55,162 bases of DNA from an uncultured Bacilli bacterium (GCA_910587745.1 CAJUNE010000005.1:1-55162); one strand, 5' to 3'; shown: positions 1 through 9,020, numbered from the stretch's first letter. The notes: generated from the letters alone by a model not told the origin. Made by a program: numbers and translations.

Positions 1-167
1 TTCTATATCTTTTTTATTATTTTTTCATTACCTTCGACATAACTTGCCAAAACTTACTATAATATTACTATCATGATGTTTTTATCATATATATTTCTAG
101 TATACAATATCATTAAGTTTTTTTCAATATTATTTGTTCTATTTTGCGACATTTCAAAATGAAACAT

Positions 168-818
168 TTATTTTAATGTTTCATTCTTTTTTACTAAATA
201 TATTTTATCTTTCTTATAAAAAGCATAAAATATATCTTTAGCTTCAAGTTTCTTACTCTTTAATTCTTGCTCTAACCAAACAGTTGTTTTGCGAATGTAT
301 TTTAAGGCTTTTTTTTGAATACTACCATCTACAATTAATGGCATTGGATAATCACTTTTTAATTTGAAAAAATTATATTTAAATATAGATAATTTACCAT
401 TAGGTTCTAAAAAAGCGTATTCTACATCTTCAATATTTCTGATTTCTTTTTGCCTTAAACTTAATAATAAATCATCCAAACTATATCTTTGTTTAACCAT
501 CTCATGATAATTGATTTTACCATGAACTATTATAAGTGAAGGTTTCCCTCCAAATATTGTTCTAAATGTTCTAGATTTAACTGATATATATGCTAGTAAA
601 AGCTCTAAAACTACTAAAACACTTATAGGTAAAATTGTTAAAAAAATTGAATCTTTAATATTTTCTATAGATATTGCTACTAATTCTGCAATAAGAATAG
701 ATACTATTAAATCAATTATTCCTAATTGGCCTATTTCTCTTTTTCCCATTATGCGATATGCTAAAGTTATAAAAAAGTAAAAAAATAAAGTTCTAAATAT
801 GACATTAAATAATTCCAT
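168..818 (-). CDS. DUF421 (YetF/YrbG-type) membrane protein
   Basis: Membrane protein of the YetF/YrbG (DUF421) family. Three hydrophobic segments fill the first ~85 residues, with the family signature MGKREIGQLGIIDL at about 24-37. A cytoplasmic domain follows, with FGGKPSLIIVHGKI and the SLDDLLLSLRQ helix typical of the family. No molecular function is established for these proteins. In Bacillus a YrbG-type gene lies beside yrzE and tgt, and the same neighbours recur here, which supports orthology by context (inference). AGGTGA precedes the ATG at 818. An inverted repeat at 159-184 overlaps the stop and may end the transcript, but its T-run is short. In positions 1-167 I see no gene. Confidence 0.85.
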   Translation of the reverse strand: MELFNVIFRTLFFYFFITLAYRIMGKREIGQLGIIDLIVSILIAELVAISIENIKDSIFLTILPISVLVVLELLLAYISVKSRTFRTIFGGKPSLIIVHGKINYHEMVKQRYSLDDLLLSLRQKEIRNIEDVEYAFLEPNGKLSIFKYNFFKLKSDYPMPLIVDGSIQKKALKYIRKTTVWLEQELKSKKLEAKDIFYAFYKKDKIYLVKKNETLK

Positions 819-907
819 TTATTAATCACCTAATTATATTATGTTATGATTATTATTTTTTTAATCATTTTTTCTAGATATTTTAATATAGTTTACTAGG
901 TGATTTT

Positions 908-1282
908 ATGTTGAAAGTTATAAATTATTTAAAATATATTGGAATGTTTATTATATTCATAGTAGTAATTGCTTTAGCTACATCATTAATAAACTTAACT
1001 GGTATTAATAGTAATATTACAAATAAAGTGTCTGTAATATTGACTGCCTTATCTTTTTTCATTGTAAGTGCTCTAGCTAGTAAAAGTTCAAATGAAAAAG
1101 GTTATATTTTAGGTATTAAACTTGGTTTAATATTTGTAATATTAATGACTTTAGTCAATTTGTTATTCTTTAAAAGCTCTTTTAATATTGATAGAATTAT
1201 TTATTATTCTATTTTAATTATTAGTAGTATACTTGGCGGTTCTTTTGGAAAAAATTTAAAAATTAAAAAGCTCGCTAGATAA
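908..1282 (+). CDS. TIGR04086 (YrzE-type) membrane protein
   Basis: Small integral membrane protein of 124 residues with four hydrophobic segments (roughly 10-30, 42-58, 68-90 and 98-115) and a basic tail. Length, topology and the position between a DUF421 gene and tgt match the TIGR04086/YrzE family, whose function is unknown. It is read divergently from the DUF421 gene, and AGGTGATTTT stands directly before the ATG. In Bacillus yajC separates this gene from tgt. No YajC is seen here; an unrelated small membrane protein occupies that place. Confidence 0.7.
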   Translation: MLKVINYLKYIGMFIIFIVVIALATSLINLTGINSNITNKVSVILTALSFFIVSALASKSSNEKGYILGIKLGLIFVILMTLVNLLFFKSSFNIDRIIYYSILIISSILGGSFGKNLKIKKLAR

Positions 1283-1392
1283 ATAGTTATTGCTATTTAT
1301 TTTTTAATATTTTAATAGTTCAAGAAAATAGCTTTACTATATATAACTTAGTAAATTTTTGTTATAAATTAAAAAAAGTTCTTGTTAGAACT

Positions 1393-1695
1393 TTATGATA
1401 TTAATTTTATTTCATTTTTTTCTAAATCAATATATGAAGTATCTTCATAATACTTTTTATTTAAAGGATTAGTTAACTTTTCTTTAAGATATTCTTTTTC
1501 ATATAAATCTTTTAACAAAATTTTGCTTTCACAATTATTTTCTTTAAAACAAATTTTAGCTTGATATAAAAACTCTTCTTTTATAACTCGTTCTAAATTA
1601 TTGTTATGATTAGTATATATTTTATAAATTGTTGGAACAACAATCATTCCTAAAATAATGAAAAATGTATAAGTAACGATTTTATTTTTCTTCAT
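1393..1695 (-). CDS. Small single-pass membrane protein, pilin-like shape, function unknown
   Basis: About 100 residues: a basic N-terminus (MKKNKIVTYT), one hydrophobic helix near 8-28, then an outward-facing charged domain with two cysteines (ICFKENNC) and a closing segment NPLNKKYYEDTSY. The overall shape recalls minor pseudopilins seen in uncultured Firmicutes, but no prepilin peptidase motif (G before F/T-x-x-E) is visible, so this is inference. I prefer the ATG at 1695, which overlaps the tgt stop by 14 bases, over the in-frame ATGs upstream inside tgt, because GGTGGC lies just before it. It is probably translationally coupled to tgt. Confidence 0.6.
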   Translation of the reverse strand: MKKNKIVTYTFFIILGMIVVPTIYKIYTNHNNNLERVIKEEFLYQAKICFKENNCESKILLKDLYEKEYLKEKLTNPLNKKYYEDTSYIDLEKNEIKLIS

Positions 1696-2812
1696 AATTG
1701 CCACCATAATAATTTTTGATGAATTCACTCTTTAATTCTAAAATATTATCATTTTTAATAGACTCTCTTATATCTTCCATTAATTTAATTAAAAATCTGA
1801 TATTATGAATGGATAAAAGACGCGCTCCAAATGTTTCTTCACATACTATTAAATGTCTTATATATGCTTTAGTATAATTTTTACAAGTATAACAATCACA
1901 CGTTTTATCTATAGGACTAAAATCTTCTTTATATTTGGCATTTTTAACATTTATTTTGCCATATTTAGTATAAGCATGACCATGTCTTGCTAGTCTAGTT
2001 GGAATAACACAATCAAATATATCTATTCCTCTTATCGATCCTTCAATTAAGTCAATTGGATCTCCTACTCCCATTAAATATCTTAATTTATCTTCTGGTA
2101 AATATGGAATACTAAAATCAATTGCATCATACATGTATTTTTTGGATTCACCATCATTAGCTACTCCACCAATGCTATAACCATCAAAATCTAGTTTAAC
2201 TGTTTCTTCGGCAGAAAATTTTCTTAAATCTTCATAGGGTCCCCCTTGCACAATACCAAATAACATTTGATTAGGATTATTATGAACATCTTTTCCTCTT
2301 TTAGCCCATCTAAGTGTTCTTTTAATTGATTTTTCCATATATTCATGAGAGGCACTAGCTGGAGGACATTCATCAAAAGACATAGCAATATCACTATCTA
2401 ATTTATTTTGAATAGCTATAGATTTCTCAGGAGTTAAAAATAAATTGTCGCCATTTAAATAGTTTTTAAATTTTACTCCTTCTTCAGAAATATCTTTAGG
2501 GTTAGCTAGAGAAAAAACTTGGTAGCCACCACTATCTGTTAATATAGGACCATCCCAATTCATAAATTTATGTAACCCACCAGCAAGTGACACAATATCT
2601 TCGCCTGGTCTTAACCATAAATGATAAGTATTAGCAAGTATTATGCCTGAGCCTAACCCGCGTACTTCTTCAGGAGATAATGTTTTTACTGTAGCTTGTG
2701 TTCCTACTGGCATAAACATTGGGGTTTCATATTTAACTTTATTATATTCAAATGAACCTAATCTAGCCTTTGTATTAGCTTCTTTTTTTTCTAAGTTATA
2801 AATAAATTTCAT
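1682..2812 (-). CDS. tgt: Queuine tRNA-ribosyltransferase
   Basis: Tgt exchanges the guanine at the wobble position of GUN-anticodon tRNAs for the queuosine precursor preQ1. About 376 residues, full length for bacterial Tgt. Visible motifs: MFMPVGTQATVKTLSPEEV near 32-50, the LTDSGGYQVFSL active-site loop with the general-acid Asp at about 93, FGIVQGG, the nucleophile region IFDCVIPTRLARHG, and the zinc site CDCYTC followed by AYIRHL near the C-terminus. The ATG at 2812 is chosen because GGCGG precedes it; a GTG at 2824 is the alternative. queA and yajC, its usual neighbours, are not in the window. Confidence 0.97.
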   Translation of the reverse strand: MKFIYNLEKKEANTKARLGSFEYNKVKYETPMFMPVGTQATVKTLSPEEVRGLGSGIILANTYHLWLRPGEDIVSLAGGLHKFMNWDGPILTDSGGYQVFSLANPKDISEEGVKFKNYLNGDNLFLTPEKSIAIQNKLDSDIAMSFDECPPASASHEYMEKSIKRTLRWAKRGKDVHNNPNQMLFGIVQGGPYEDLRKFSAEETVKLDFDGYSIGGVANDGESKKYMYDAIDFSIPYLPEDKLRYLMGVGDPIDLIEGSIRGIDIFDCVIPTRLARHGHAYTKYGKINVKNAKYKEDFSPIDKTCDCYTCKNYTKAYIRHLIVCEETFGARLLSIHNIRFLIKLMEDIRESIKNDNILELKSEFIKNYYGGNYEEK

Positions 2813-2882
2813 TAGTACCGCCACTTCTTTCTTTAAAATTATATCATACCATATTTAAAATGTAAAACACCGCTATATTATT

Positions 2883-4517
2883 TTAAAAATTATATGCAAA
2901 TTCAACAATTAAATCTATTCCCATAACATTTACTTTTTGTTTTAATTCTGCTAAGTGGACTAGGAAATTAATAGAATAAATATCTTCCCATTTTTTTACA
3001 ATATTTTTCCTATCGCTAAAAACAAGTAATAAATGAAATTTTTTAGGGATAATTTCACTTGCATCTGGTAAACTTATCTTGCCATAGCCTTTTTGTATTA
3101 ACTCTAAAGTTTGCATTGCTTGATCTACAGCATAAGCAAAATCATGTGGTTTCCCAATTTTGACAAAATACATGTCTGTTCCTTTTACTATATCACATAT
3201 TTCATACTTATATCTTCCATTGCCATCCTTTTCTACTGGTATTGTTTCTGGATGAATCATTTTTCCATTTATGATTTCATTTAATCTATTATTATAAAAG
3301 GTTTCATATTGCACTTTATTTTCGTTATTTTGGGGATATATATTTTTTTGTCTAGCATACTTTTCTAATTCACCTTTGTGGTATATATATTCTTTATCAC
3401 CATTATGATTTAATATTTCTATTTGCCTAACATCACGTAAAACCTGGTTTAAATATGATTGATTAAATGTGCACCATTTTCCTTCCCTTAAACAAATGTT
3501 ATCATTTGTAATAAATTCCAAATATTCTAATAATGGATGATAATTAAATTTACCTTCACTATTTTGTATGGCAATTTTTATGTTCAGTAGTGACTTTTCA
3601 ATGTCTATATTTTTTTCTTGTAAAAACTCTTGAATTTTTTCTATAGTAACTTCTCCCTCATATAGACCAGTTTTTCTGTCACATGAAATTTTAAAAGCAA
3701 TTCCTTCGCTTTGAATAAGTTTAGTTCCAACAAAATAGAAGTACGGAACATTAATATAAGAATTATTTTGTTCTTTTTCATCATATTCTTTTATTGCTTT
3801 AGCTAGTTGTAAATTTAGCTCTTTGATTTGTTGTTCAGAGTCTAGAATGATTAATTTAGGTATTTCATTTTTTACTTCCTTTTTTAAAACTTTTGTCAAA
3901 TCATTTAGTCGCTGCCCTATTTCTAGTGGAAGTAATTCCCATCTAAATTGAGTAGATTTCCCACAAGAAATTATTTTTCCCCATATACTTTCATTGATAC
4001 TTTCACCTCTAATGAACGTTGGAATCTCTCCTCCTCTAAATGATAATTGAGTACCACTAAAATAATCAGTTAGAACTTTATTTTTACGACTTCCTTGCGA
4101 TATATTTTGTTGAGTTTTTACATTCTCTAAATCAATAATTCTTTCGGCTACATTTATACCAAATGTTGGATTAGCAAATTCATTAATATAAAAGTGAGCA
4201 TTTCCATATGAAATAGCATAACATTCTCCGTCTTTTTGACATATTATGGCAGCTCCATAAGTTCTTATATTTAGTTCTAGATTTTGATCGGTGAAATTAG
4301 AAATTAAATCAATCCAAGGCATTCCAGTTGAACTTATTTTATCACAGAATAATATTTCAAAGTTAAAACCACCTGAATTTTTGATACATCCCTTTTTTAT
4401 ATCAATTTTATTAAAGCTTCTGTCCAATAAATGTTGTTTAAGTTCGTTTATTTTATCTTTATCTATTTTATATATGTTATAATCATATGAAATTTTCGAT
4501 TCTTTTGATTGTGGCAT
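2883..4517 (-). CDS. TIGR04141 / DUF6119 sporadically distributed protein
   Basis: A 544-residue soluble protein that I assign to the TIGR04141 (DUF6119) family from its N-terminal pattern: a PW pair at 67-68, a beta segment ending in ISYGNAHF near 102-109, then FGINVAERIIDL at 119-130 and a block containing GTQLSFRGG and IWGKIISCGKS. The family is known for patchy distribution and no established biochemical role. It is often found in accessory DNA. Here it stands alone between tgt and a secreted-protein gene, both ordinary chromosomal genes. AAAGGAG lies nine bases before the ATG at 4517. Family membership is recognition by eye; defence or stress roles would be speculation. Confidence 0.7.
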   Translation of the reverse strand: MPQSKESKISYDYNIYKIDKDKINELKQHLLDRSFNKIDIKKGCIKNSGGFNFEILFCDKISSTGMPWIDLISNFTDQNLELNIRTYGAAIICQKDGECYAISYGNAHFYINEFANPTFGINVAERIIDLENVKTQQNISQGSRKNKVLTDYFSGTQLSFRGGEIPTFIRGESINESIWGKIISCGKSTQFRWELLPLEIGQRLNDLTKVLKKEVKNEIPKLIILDSEQQIKELNLQLAKAIKEYDEKEQNNSYINVPYFYFVGTKLIQSEGIAFKISCDRKTGLYEGEVTIEKIQEFLQEKNIDIEKSLLNIKIAIQNSEGKFNYHPLLEYLEFITNDNICLREGKWCTFNQSYLNQVLRDVRQIEILNHNGDKEYIYHKGELEKYARQKNIYPQNNENKVQYETFYNNRLNEIINGKMIHPETIPVEKDGNGRYKYEICDIVKGTDMYFVKIGKPHDFAYAVDQAMQTLELIQKGYGKISLPDASEIIPKKFHLLLVFSDRKNIVKKWEDIYSINFLVHLAELKQKVNVMGIDLIVEFAYNF

Positions 4518-4600
4518 AGTAACAACTCCTTTATCATTGCTTTGGTTATTTATTATATTATAAAGTTATCATAAAATCTATATTATAATTTTACAATAAA

Positions 4601-4627
4601 AAATCAGAAAATTTTAGTTTCTGATTT
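4601..4627 (-). terminator. Rho-independent terminator after the 4632-5351 gene
   Basis: Ten-base perfect stem AAATCAGAAA / TTTCTGATTT with a seven-base loop, followed on the minus strand by T6. It lies just past the stop codon at 4632. Confidence 0.8.
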
Positions 4628-4631
4628 ATTC

Positions 4632-5351
4632 TTAACATTCGATTTTTTTACTTTCAATAAATTCTTTAGCTGTTATTGTTTTTATCTGCTTTTTACTAAA
4701 TTTACCTTCTTTTAAAGTATATTCATAATGAGCTTCAACAATATCTTTCTTATTAGCACTACATATATGTTTATCTTGATATGCTATATCTTGAACCATT
4801 CTTGTCGCATAAACTGTAATAACATTTTTATCATAACTTATAAATGTTGTATAATCTTTTAAAACCATATTATCTTTATCAATATCTTTATCTTCTAATA
4901 TGATATTTCCTTCTAAATCAATAGCATATAGAGTTGAAGTTCTGCCACTAGTACCATTTGTATATGTAAATACTATATAATCATCCATAACTTTAAAATT
5001 ACGGAACATAGAATATTCATTACTTCCCATTACTTCTAAATTTAAGTTTTCTTTTTTGAAAAATTCATGGCCATTTATAGTTGCTACTAATGTTGTTGGA
5101 TATCCACTTTCTTTGAAGTCTTGATATTTAAATTCTATTTTTACTTCCTTATCATTTACATCAAAGTTTTTTTCACAATAAGCTACATTTTCTGTTTCTT
5201 TAACACATTCTTCAACTAGTAAAGTTCCACTTGGCACTCTTACTCTGATACCTTCAATTCTTAAATGTCCATCGTCTAATGTTTTTGTACTTACAAATAT
5301 AATTAATCCTATTAAAATTGCTATACATATTATACTTCCTACTTTTTTCAT
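4632..5351 (-). CDS. Membrane-anchored exported protein, function unknown
   Basis: A 239-residue protein with an N-terminal signal-anchor (MKKVGSIICIAILIGLIIFV) and an extracellular domain. The domain carries paired cysteines (EECVKETENVAYCEK near 48-60, and others at the C-terminus), suggesting disulfides. The middle part has beta-strand-rich repeats of the form DYIVFTYTNG / LYAIDLEGNIIL, reminiscent of a small propeller-like fold, but I recognise no family. GGGAGGA precedes the ATG, and the gene has its own terminator, so it is probably a single-gene unit. Confidence 0.65.
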   Translation of the reverse strand: MKKVGSIICIAILIGLIIFVSTKTLDDGHLRIEGIRVRVPSGTLLVEECVKETENVAYCEKNFDVNDKEVKIEFKYQDFKESGYPTTLVATINGHEFFKKENLNLEVMGSNEYSMFRNFKVMDDYIVFTYTNGTSGRTSTLYAIDLEGNIILEDKDIDKDNMVLKDYTTFISYDKNVITVYATRMVQDIAYQDKHICSANKKDIVEAHYEYTLKEGKFSKKQIKTITAKEFIESKKIEC

Positions 5352-5403
5352 ATTTATCCTCCCTTATATTTATTATAAAAAAATCTTAAATATTTTACAA
5401 GTA

Positions 5404-6300
5404 TTATTTTTTTGCTCGAGGGTGAGCTTTATTATAAACATTTTTTAACCTATCACTTGTTATATGAGTATATATTTGAGTTGTACTAAGTGATTCATGA
5501 CCTAATAGTTCTCCAACAGAACGTATATCAGCTCCATTATTTAATAAATCTGTAGCATAAGTGTGTCTTAAAGTATGAGGCGTAACTTTACTTTTTATAT
5601 TTTTTTGCTCAGTATATTTCTTTACTATATTTTCAATTGTTCTAGTAGTTAAAGCTTTGCCAAATTTGTTAGGAAAAAGATATTCACTGGAAATACCTTT
5701 TAAAATATTATTTCTAGTAGTACTTAAATAATAATTTAAAAGTTTCATATCACAAGCTTTATAATAAATTACTCTTTCTTTATTTCCTTTACCTACTACT
5801 TTTAATACCCCATTATTTAATTCTGATACTTTAATCTTGCATAATTCACTTACTCTTAGTCCTGTTACATAAAGCATTTCAATTATTAGGATATTTCTAA
5901 CTTCTAAATCGTTATCATAGTTGATATTATCAAATAGATTTTTAGTTTCACTATCTTTTAAAAAATTAGGTAATTTTTTTGAAATCTTAGGATTTCTTAT
6001 TCCATTAAAAGGATTTTCTATACACTCCTTTATTTCTACTAAATAATTATAAAAACTACGAGCAGCGCTCATATGTAAAGCTGATGTTTTATTATCATAA
6101 CCTTTTTCTATTAAATGAGCTTTATATAAATTAGCTTCTTTATTAGTGATATTTTTAAATCTTAAGTCTTTATCTTTTAAAAATTGTGCATATTCTAATA
6201 AAACATTATGATATGTATTCGCTGTTGTCGGAGAATAATTTAACTCATATAATATATATTCTTTAAACGATAAGATATAATCTTCAATGTTAGTTTTCAT
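5404..6300 (-). CDS. Tyrosine recombinase (XerC/XerD-like)
   Basis: Site-specific recombinase of about 298 residues with an N-terminal SAM-like core-binding domain (residues 1-90) and a C-terminal catalytic domain. Catalytic residues are visible: Arg in TGLRVSEL, Lys in GKGNKER, the HTLRHTYATDLL box, His in LGHESLSTTQ and the nucleophile Tyr in IYTHI. Length and lack of extra domains fit chromosome-dimer resolvases rather than phage integrases. No attachment sites or cargo are seen around it. The ATG at 6300 overlaps the end of the upstream gene by 11 bases, implying a two-gene operon. Whether it is XerC, XerD or a paralogue cannot be decided here. Confidence 0.88.
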   Translation of the reverse strand: MKTNIEDYILSFKEYILYELNYSPTTANTYHNVLLEYAQFLKDKDLRFKNITNKEANLYKAHLIEKGYDNKTSALHMSAARSFYNYLVEIKECIENPFNGIRNPKISKKLPNFLKDSETKNLFDNINYDNDLEVRNILIIEMLYVTGLRVSELCKIKVSELNNGVLKVVGKGNKERVIYYKACDMKLLNYYLSTTRNNILKGISSEYLFPNKFGKALTTRTIENIVKKYTEQKNIKSKVTPHTLRHTYATDLLNNGADIRSVGELLGHESLSTTQIYTHITSDRLKNVYNKAHPRAKK

Positions 6301-6757
6301 ATAAATAAAAATATAACTTTCTTTCTGTGAAATATGGTAATTCACTTATTATTTTCAAAAACATTTCTTGCCCTTTATTATTCTTTAATGTATTTAAAGT
6401 ATCTTCTGGTATTTTATTCTTTAAAAAGTTAATTATTCTATTACAATAATTTTTATCTTGGTAATTCTCTTTTAAATTGTTCCACATGTCAAAACTGTTA
6501 TCTTTGGTTAAAGCTTCAACTTTTCTAGTTTTTTCTTTTTCAATATATATAATTACTAATGGCATATCATAATCTATTTCTAATAAGTTAGCTTCTTTGA
6601 TAGCTTCCATTATTTCTTTTTTTGTATATTTTAAAGTTAATGAATCTATTTCCTCAATTTTATTAGATGTTTTATTAAATATTTTCAAGTCCAATAAATT
6701 AAGTGGAAAATAATTATTAGGTTTGGTTTCGATCGCTAAATAATATTTATTCTCCAT
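6290..6757 (-). CDS. Hypothetical soluble protein upstream of the recombinase
   Basis: About 155 residues, mixed alpha/beta, no signal peptide or membrane segment. Begins MENKYYLAIETKP and ends with a helical part (LPYFTERKLYFYLYEN). I recognise no family. The ATG at 6757 is favoured over a GTG three codons earlier because AAGGAG stands eight bases before it. It overlaps the recombinase start by 11 bases, so the two are probably co-translated. Confidence 0.6.
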   Translation of the reverse strand: MENKYYLAIETKPNNYFPLNLLDLKIFNKTSNKIEEIDSLTLKYTKKEIMEAIKEANLLEIDYDMPLVIIYIEKEKTRKVEALTKDNSFDMWNNLKENYQDKNYCNRIINFLKNKIPEDTLNTLKNNKGQEMFLKIISELPYFTERKLYFYLYEN

Positions 6758-6812
6758 ATCGTTCACTCCTTATATATTTAGTATAACATGAATAAAAGTA
6801 AAGATAAAGAAT

Positions 6813-7376
6813 TTATTTTCTACTTCTTGGTCCAGTATATTTATAATTTAAATATTTTCTTAATATTTCTAAGCGAAATTTTAATTCGTCTTCTGGTAAT
6901 TCTTTTTCCCATTTAACAATACTGCCTTTATCGATATGAAAAATAGTTTCCATATTTTTACCAGAAACGGCATATTTCAAACGATATTTTAAAATTTGTT
7001 CTTTTTCTTCTTTTGTATACATAACTCCTATTATGTTTTTTTCTAAAACAAATCTTATGTCTGGACCTTTTAAATCATTAACTAAATCTTCTAATTTTTT
7101 CTTTCGTTCTTCACCTTTATATTTTGCTAGAATTCTTCTTAATTTTCTTATATATAAATTGGCTTTAAAAATTCCTCTTTTATTATCTAATCCATAACTC
7201 TTTGTTTCGAATTCTAAATACCTTAAAGCTTTTATAACCTCAATTGGTAATATGTTAAAATTTAAATGGTTTTGAAAAGTATCTTTATCTAGACGAAATA
7301 TTCTACTTGCTTTTTCAATTGATAAACGACACTCTAGCATTATATATGCATATATTATAACTAAATTTTTATTCAT
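6813..7376 (-). CDS. Helix-turn-helix-rich protein, function unknown
   Basis: About 187 residues, very basic, mostly helical. Two segments look like winged or simple HTH units: MLECRLSIEKASRIFRLDKD near the start, and SGKNMETIFHIDKGSIVKWE near residues 140-160. The duplicated HTH plan suggests a DNA-binding regulator or a transposase-like DNA-binding domain, but no catalytic motif is present and no family is recognised. GGGAGG precedes the ATG at 7376. It lies immediately upstream of the 6290-6757 gene, 55 bases away. Confidence 0.55.
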   Translation of the reverse strand: MNKNLVIIYAYIMLECRLSIEKASRIFRLDKDTFQNHLNFNILPIEVIKALRYLEFETKSYGLDNKRGIFKANLYIRKLRRILAKYKGEERKKKLEDLVNDLKGPDIRFVLEKNIIGVMYTKEEKEQILKYRLKYAVSGKNMETIFHIDKGSIVKWEKELPEDELKFRLEILRKYLNYKYTGPRSRK

Positions 7377-7502
7377 AGTTCCTCCCACTGCTTTCTCTTT
7401 ATAAAACTTTTCTACATATTTTAACATAATTTTTGCTATATTAAAACCTAAAACTTAAAGCTTTGAGTTACTTTTGTACTTGAATAACTACTCTTACAAA
7501 CT

Positions 7503-7682
7503 TCAAAATGTAATTATATTTTTTGCTCTAGATTTTAAATTTTTATATATGATATCTTTTATGGTTTTACGTTGCCTTGTTATATAATGCGTTTCATCAT
7601 CAATTTGGTCTTGTGTCTAGATAAATGGTTCCAGTGATATCTTTTTCATAATCTAATTCTTTAATATTTTCTGAGTATTTTA
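7503..7682 (-). pseudogene. Possible decayed coding fragment downstream of the tRNA genes
   Basis: The 293 bases between the gene ending upstream (7376) and the tRNA terminator hold no intact gene. On the minus strand one frame reads sensibly up to IYLDTRPN and stops. The next frame then continues with DDETHYITRQRKTIKD before another stop at 7503. A single frameshift would join them into about 60 residues with protein-like composition. I do not recognise the parent gene. This may be chance in AT-rich DNA. Confidence 0.3.
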
Positions 7683-7709
7683 AAACTCGAACTATTATAG
7701 TTCGAGTTT
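7683..7709 (-). terminator. Terminator of the tRNA transcription unit
   Basis: A perfect ten-base stem (AAACTCGAAC / GTTCGAGTTT) with a seven-base loop, followed on the minus strand by TTTT. It begins 11 bases past the CCA end of tRNA-Leu. Confidence 0.8.
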
Positions 7710-7720
7710 GGTATTAAGTT

Positions 7721-7804
7721 TGGTGCGCGTAGAGGGACTTGAACCCCCATGGGAAGCCCGCTAGATCCTAAGTCTAGTGCGTCTACCAATTCCGCCATAC
7801 GCGC
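7721..7804 (-). tRNA. tRNA-Leu (anticodon UAG)
   Basis: Folds as a class II tRNA. The acceptor pairs GCGCGTA with TACGCGC, with discriminator A and an encoded CCA at 7721-7723. The anticodon stem is CTAGA/TCTAG with loop CTTAGGA, giving anticodon TAG (reads CUN). A short variable stem and the TTCAAGT loop are present. It is 13 bases downstream of the CAU tRNA and is read from the same promoter. Confidence 0.97.
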
Positions 7805-7817
7805 AAAAATTAAAAAA

Positions 7818-7894
7818 TGGTGGACCCTGTAGGACTCGAACCTACGACCGCCCGGTTATGAGCCGGATGCTCTAACCAACTGAGCTAAGGGTCC
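7818..7894 (-). tRNA. tRNA with CAU anticodon (Met elongator or Ile2)
   Basis: 77-base class I tRNA with acceptor GGACCCT/AGGGTCC, discriminator A, encoded CCA, D arm TAGCTCAGTTGGTTAGAGC, anticodon loop CTCATAA and T loop TTCGAGT. The CAU anticodon leaves three possibilities. The normal paired first acceptor base pair excludes the initiator. Its sequence resembles, from memory, the Bacillus isoleucine tRNA whose C34 becomes lysidine, but elongator Met cannot be ruled out. Confidence 0.95.
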
Positions 7895-7906
7895 ACTTGC
7901 TTTTTA

Positions 7907-7935
7907 ATAATATCATAATATATTAAATGTTTCAA
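7907..7935 (-). promoter_or_regulatory. Sigma-A-type promoter of the tRNA pair
   Basis: On the minus strand TTGAAA, a 17-base spacer, then TATTAT, ending 13 bases before the first tRNA. The -35 overlaps the last codons of the upstream gene. Confidence 0.7.
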
Positions 7936-8969
7936 GATTCTTTTGTGAAAAAATCTAAAAATTTAGATATTTTATGCCTTAGCTTATCTAATACTGTGCG
8001 TTTTAATGTTAATCTATTACAATTCCTTTGTTCTTTTTCTAAATATGAAACAGCTTCTTTTATTTTTTCTTTATTTTCTTCAGAAACTACTACCTTTTCC
8101 ATGATGTATGCTGAGAATGATATTTCTATTATATCTTCATTCTTAATAAAGATCTCTCCATTTAAATGACTTATTGCTATAGCTTTATAAGTTGAGTTTT
8201 CATAATCTTTTTCAATTATGTAATAATATGTTCTAACATGGTTACTAATACTATATATCGTAACTATATCTCCTACTGAAACTGATAAACTCTTCTCTAA
8301 TTCTGCAACAAAATGATTTTTAGGTAAATTATTAATTGTTCCTAAAACACAAAGTCTTTCATATAGATCTTTAATTATATTATTAAAATCTAGTCCATCT
8401 ATTTGCATATCTACTTTAGATATAGCATTGGCTTCAAAAACAACTAAATTAGGGTTACAAGCTAAATTAGCTTCTGTTAAATATTTATTTGCTGATATAT
8501 AAAATCCATGGTTAATATATTTTCTTAAAGGGAAAGCATATATCTTATCTCCTTCTACTTTCCATATCATAAAAGGATATCTAATATTATTTTCAAAATT
8601 TGAATATTTACTTTGAATATCTTCTTGTTTTTTTAAATAAACTACTAACCCTGCTTCTAATTTATTGCCTTTTTTGAAATAGTCTTTTATATAAAGCTTT
8701 ATAACTTGCTTTTTTTCTAATTTGCTTAAGATAAACTCTATTTTATAAAGCATCTCGGCTTTTGTATCATTTTTTGCTATTACTTTAAGTACTCTTATTG
8801 CCTCTTTTACTTTATAAGTCATAATTAGAGAATATGCATACTTATATAATAAATTCATGTTGAACCCAAAATTGGGATTTGTTAAAGCTTCTCTAACTAA
8901 TTTAATTACTTGTTTATAATTTCTATTATCAAAAGCTTCACCTATTGCAGTGTATATTTCAGCTATCAT
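7932..8969 (-). CDS. Unknown protein with TPR-like N-terminus and beta-rich core
   Basis: 345 residues, cytoplasmic. The first ~110 residues are helical pairs of TPR type (AIGEAFDNRNYKQVIKLVREAL and following). The central part has two beta-barrel-like stretches: YPFMIWKVEGDKIYAFPLRK near 131-150, and VGDIVTIYSISN with a following strand near 240-285. The first is reminiscent of the start of PemK/MazF-like or SH3-like folds. The C-terminus is basic and helical. I recognise no named family. GGGGG precedes the ATG at 8969, and the tRNA promoter is embedded in its 3' end. Confidence 0.6.
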   Translation of the reverse strand: MIAEIYTAIGEAFDNRNYKQVIKLVREALTNPNFGFNMNLLYKYAYSLIMTYKVKEAIRVLKVIAKNDTKAEMLYKIEFILSKLEKKQVIKLYIKDYFKKGNKLEAGLVVYLKKQEDIQSKYSNFENNIRYPFMIWKVEGDKIYAFPLRKYINHGFYISANKYLTEANLACNPNLVVFEANAISKVDMQIDGLDFNNIIKDLYERLCVLGTINNLPKNHFVAELEKSLSVSVGDIVTIYSISNHVRTYYYIIEKDYENSTYKAIAISHLNGEIFIKNEDIIEISFSAYIMEKVVVSEENKEKIKEAVSYLEKEQRNCNRLTLKRTVLDKLRHKISKFLDFFTKES

Positions 8970-9020
8970 GTAGTATCCCCCTTTTTTGTATTTTATTATT
9001 TTAACAATAATCCCTAATTA

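Noticed and set aside
33..39. Spo0A-like TTCGACA near the window start
   Set aside because: A single heptamer far from any visible promoter, with no target gene assignable from this window.
5404..6300. Tyrosine recombinase as integrase of an element ending at the tRNA genes
   Set aside because: No direct repeat of a tRNA 3' end, no cargo or phage genes, and the recombinase lacks extra integrase domains. It reads as a Xer-type housekeeping enzyme.
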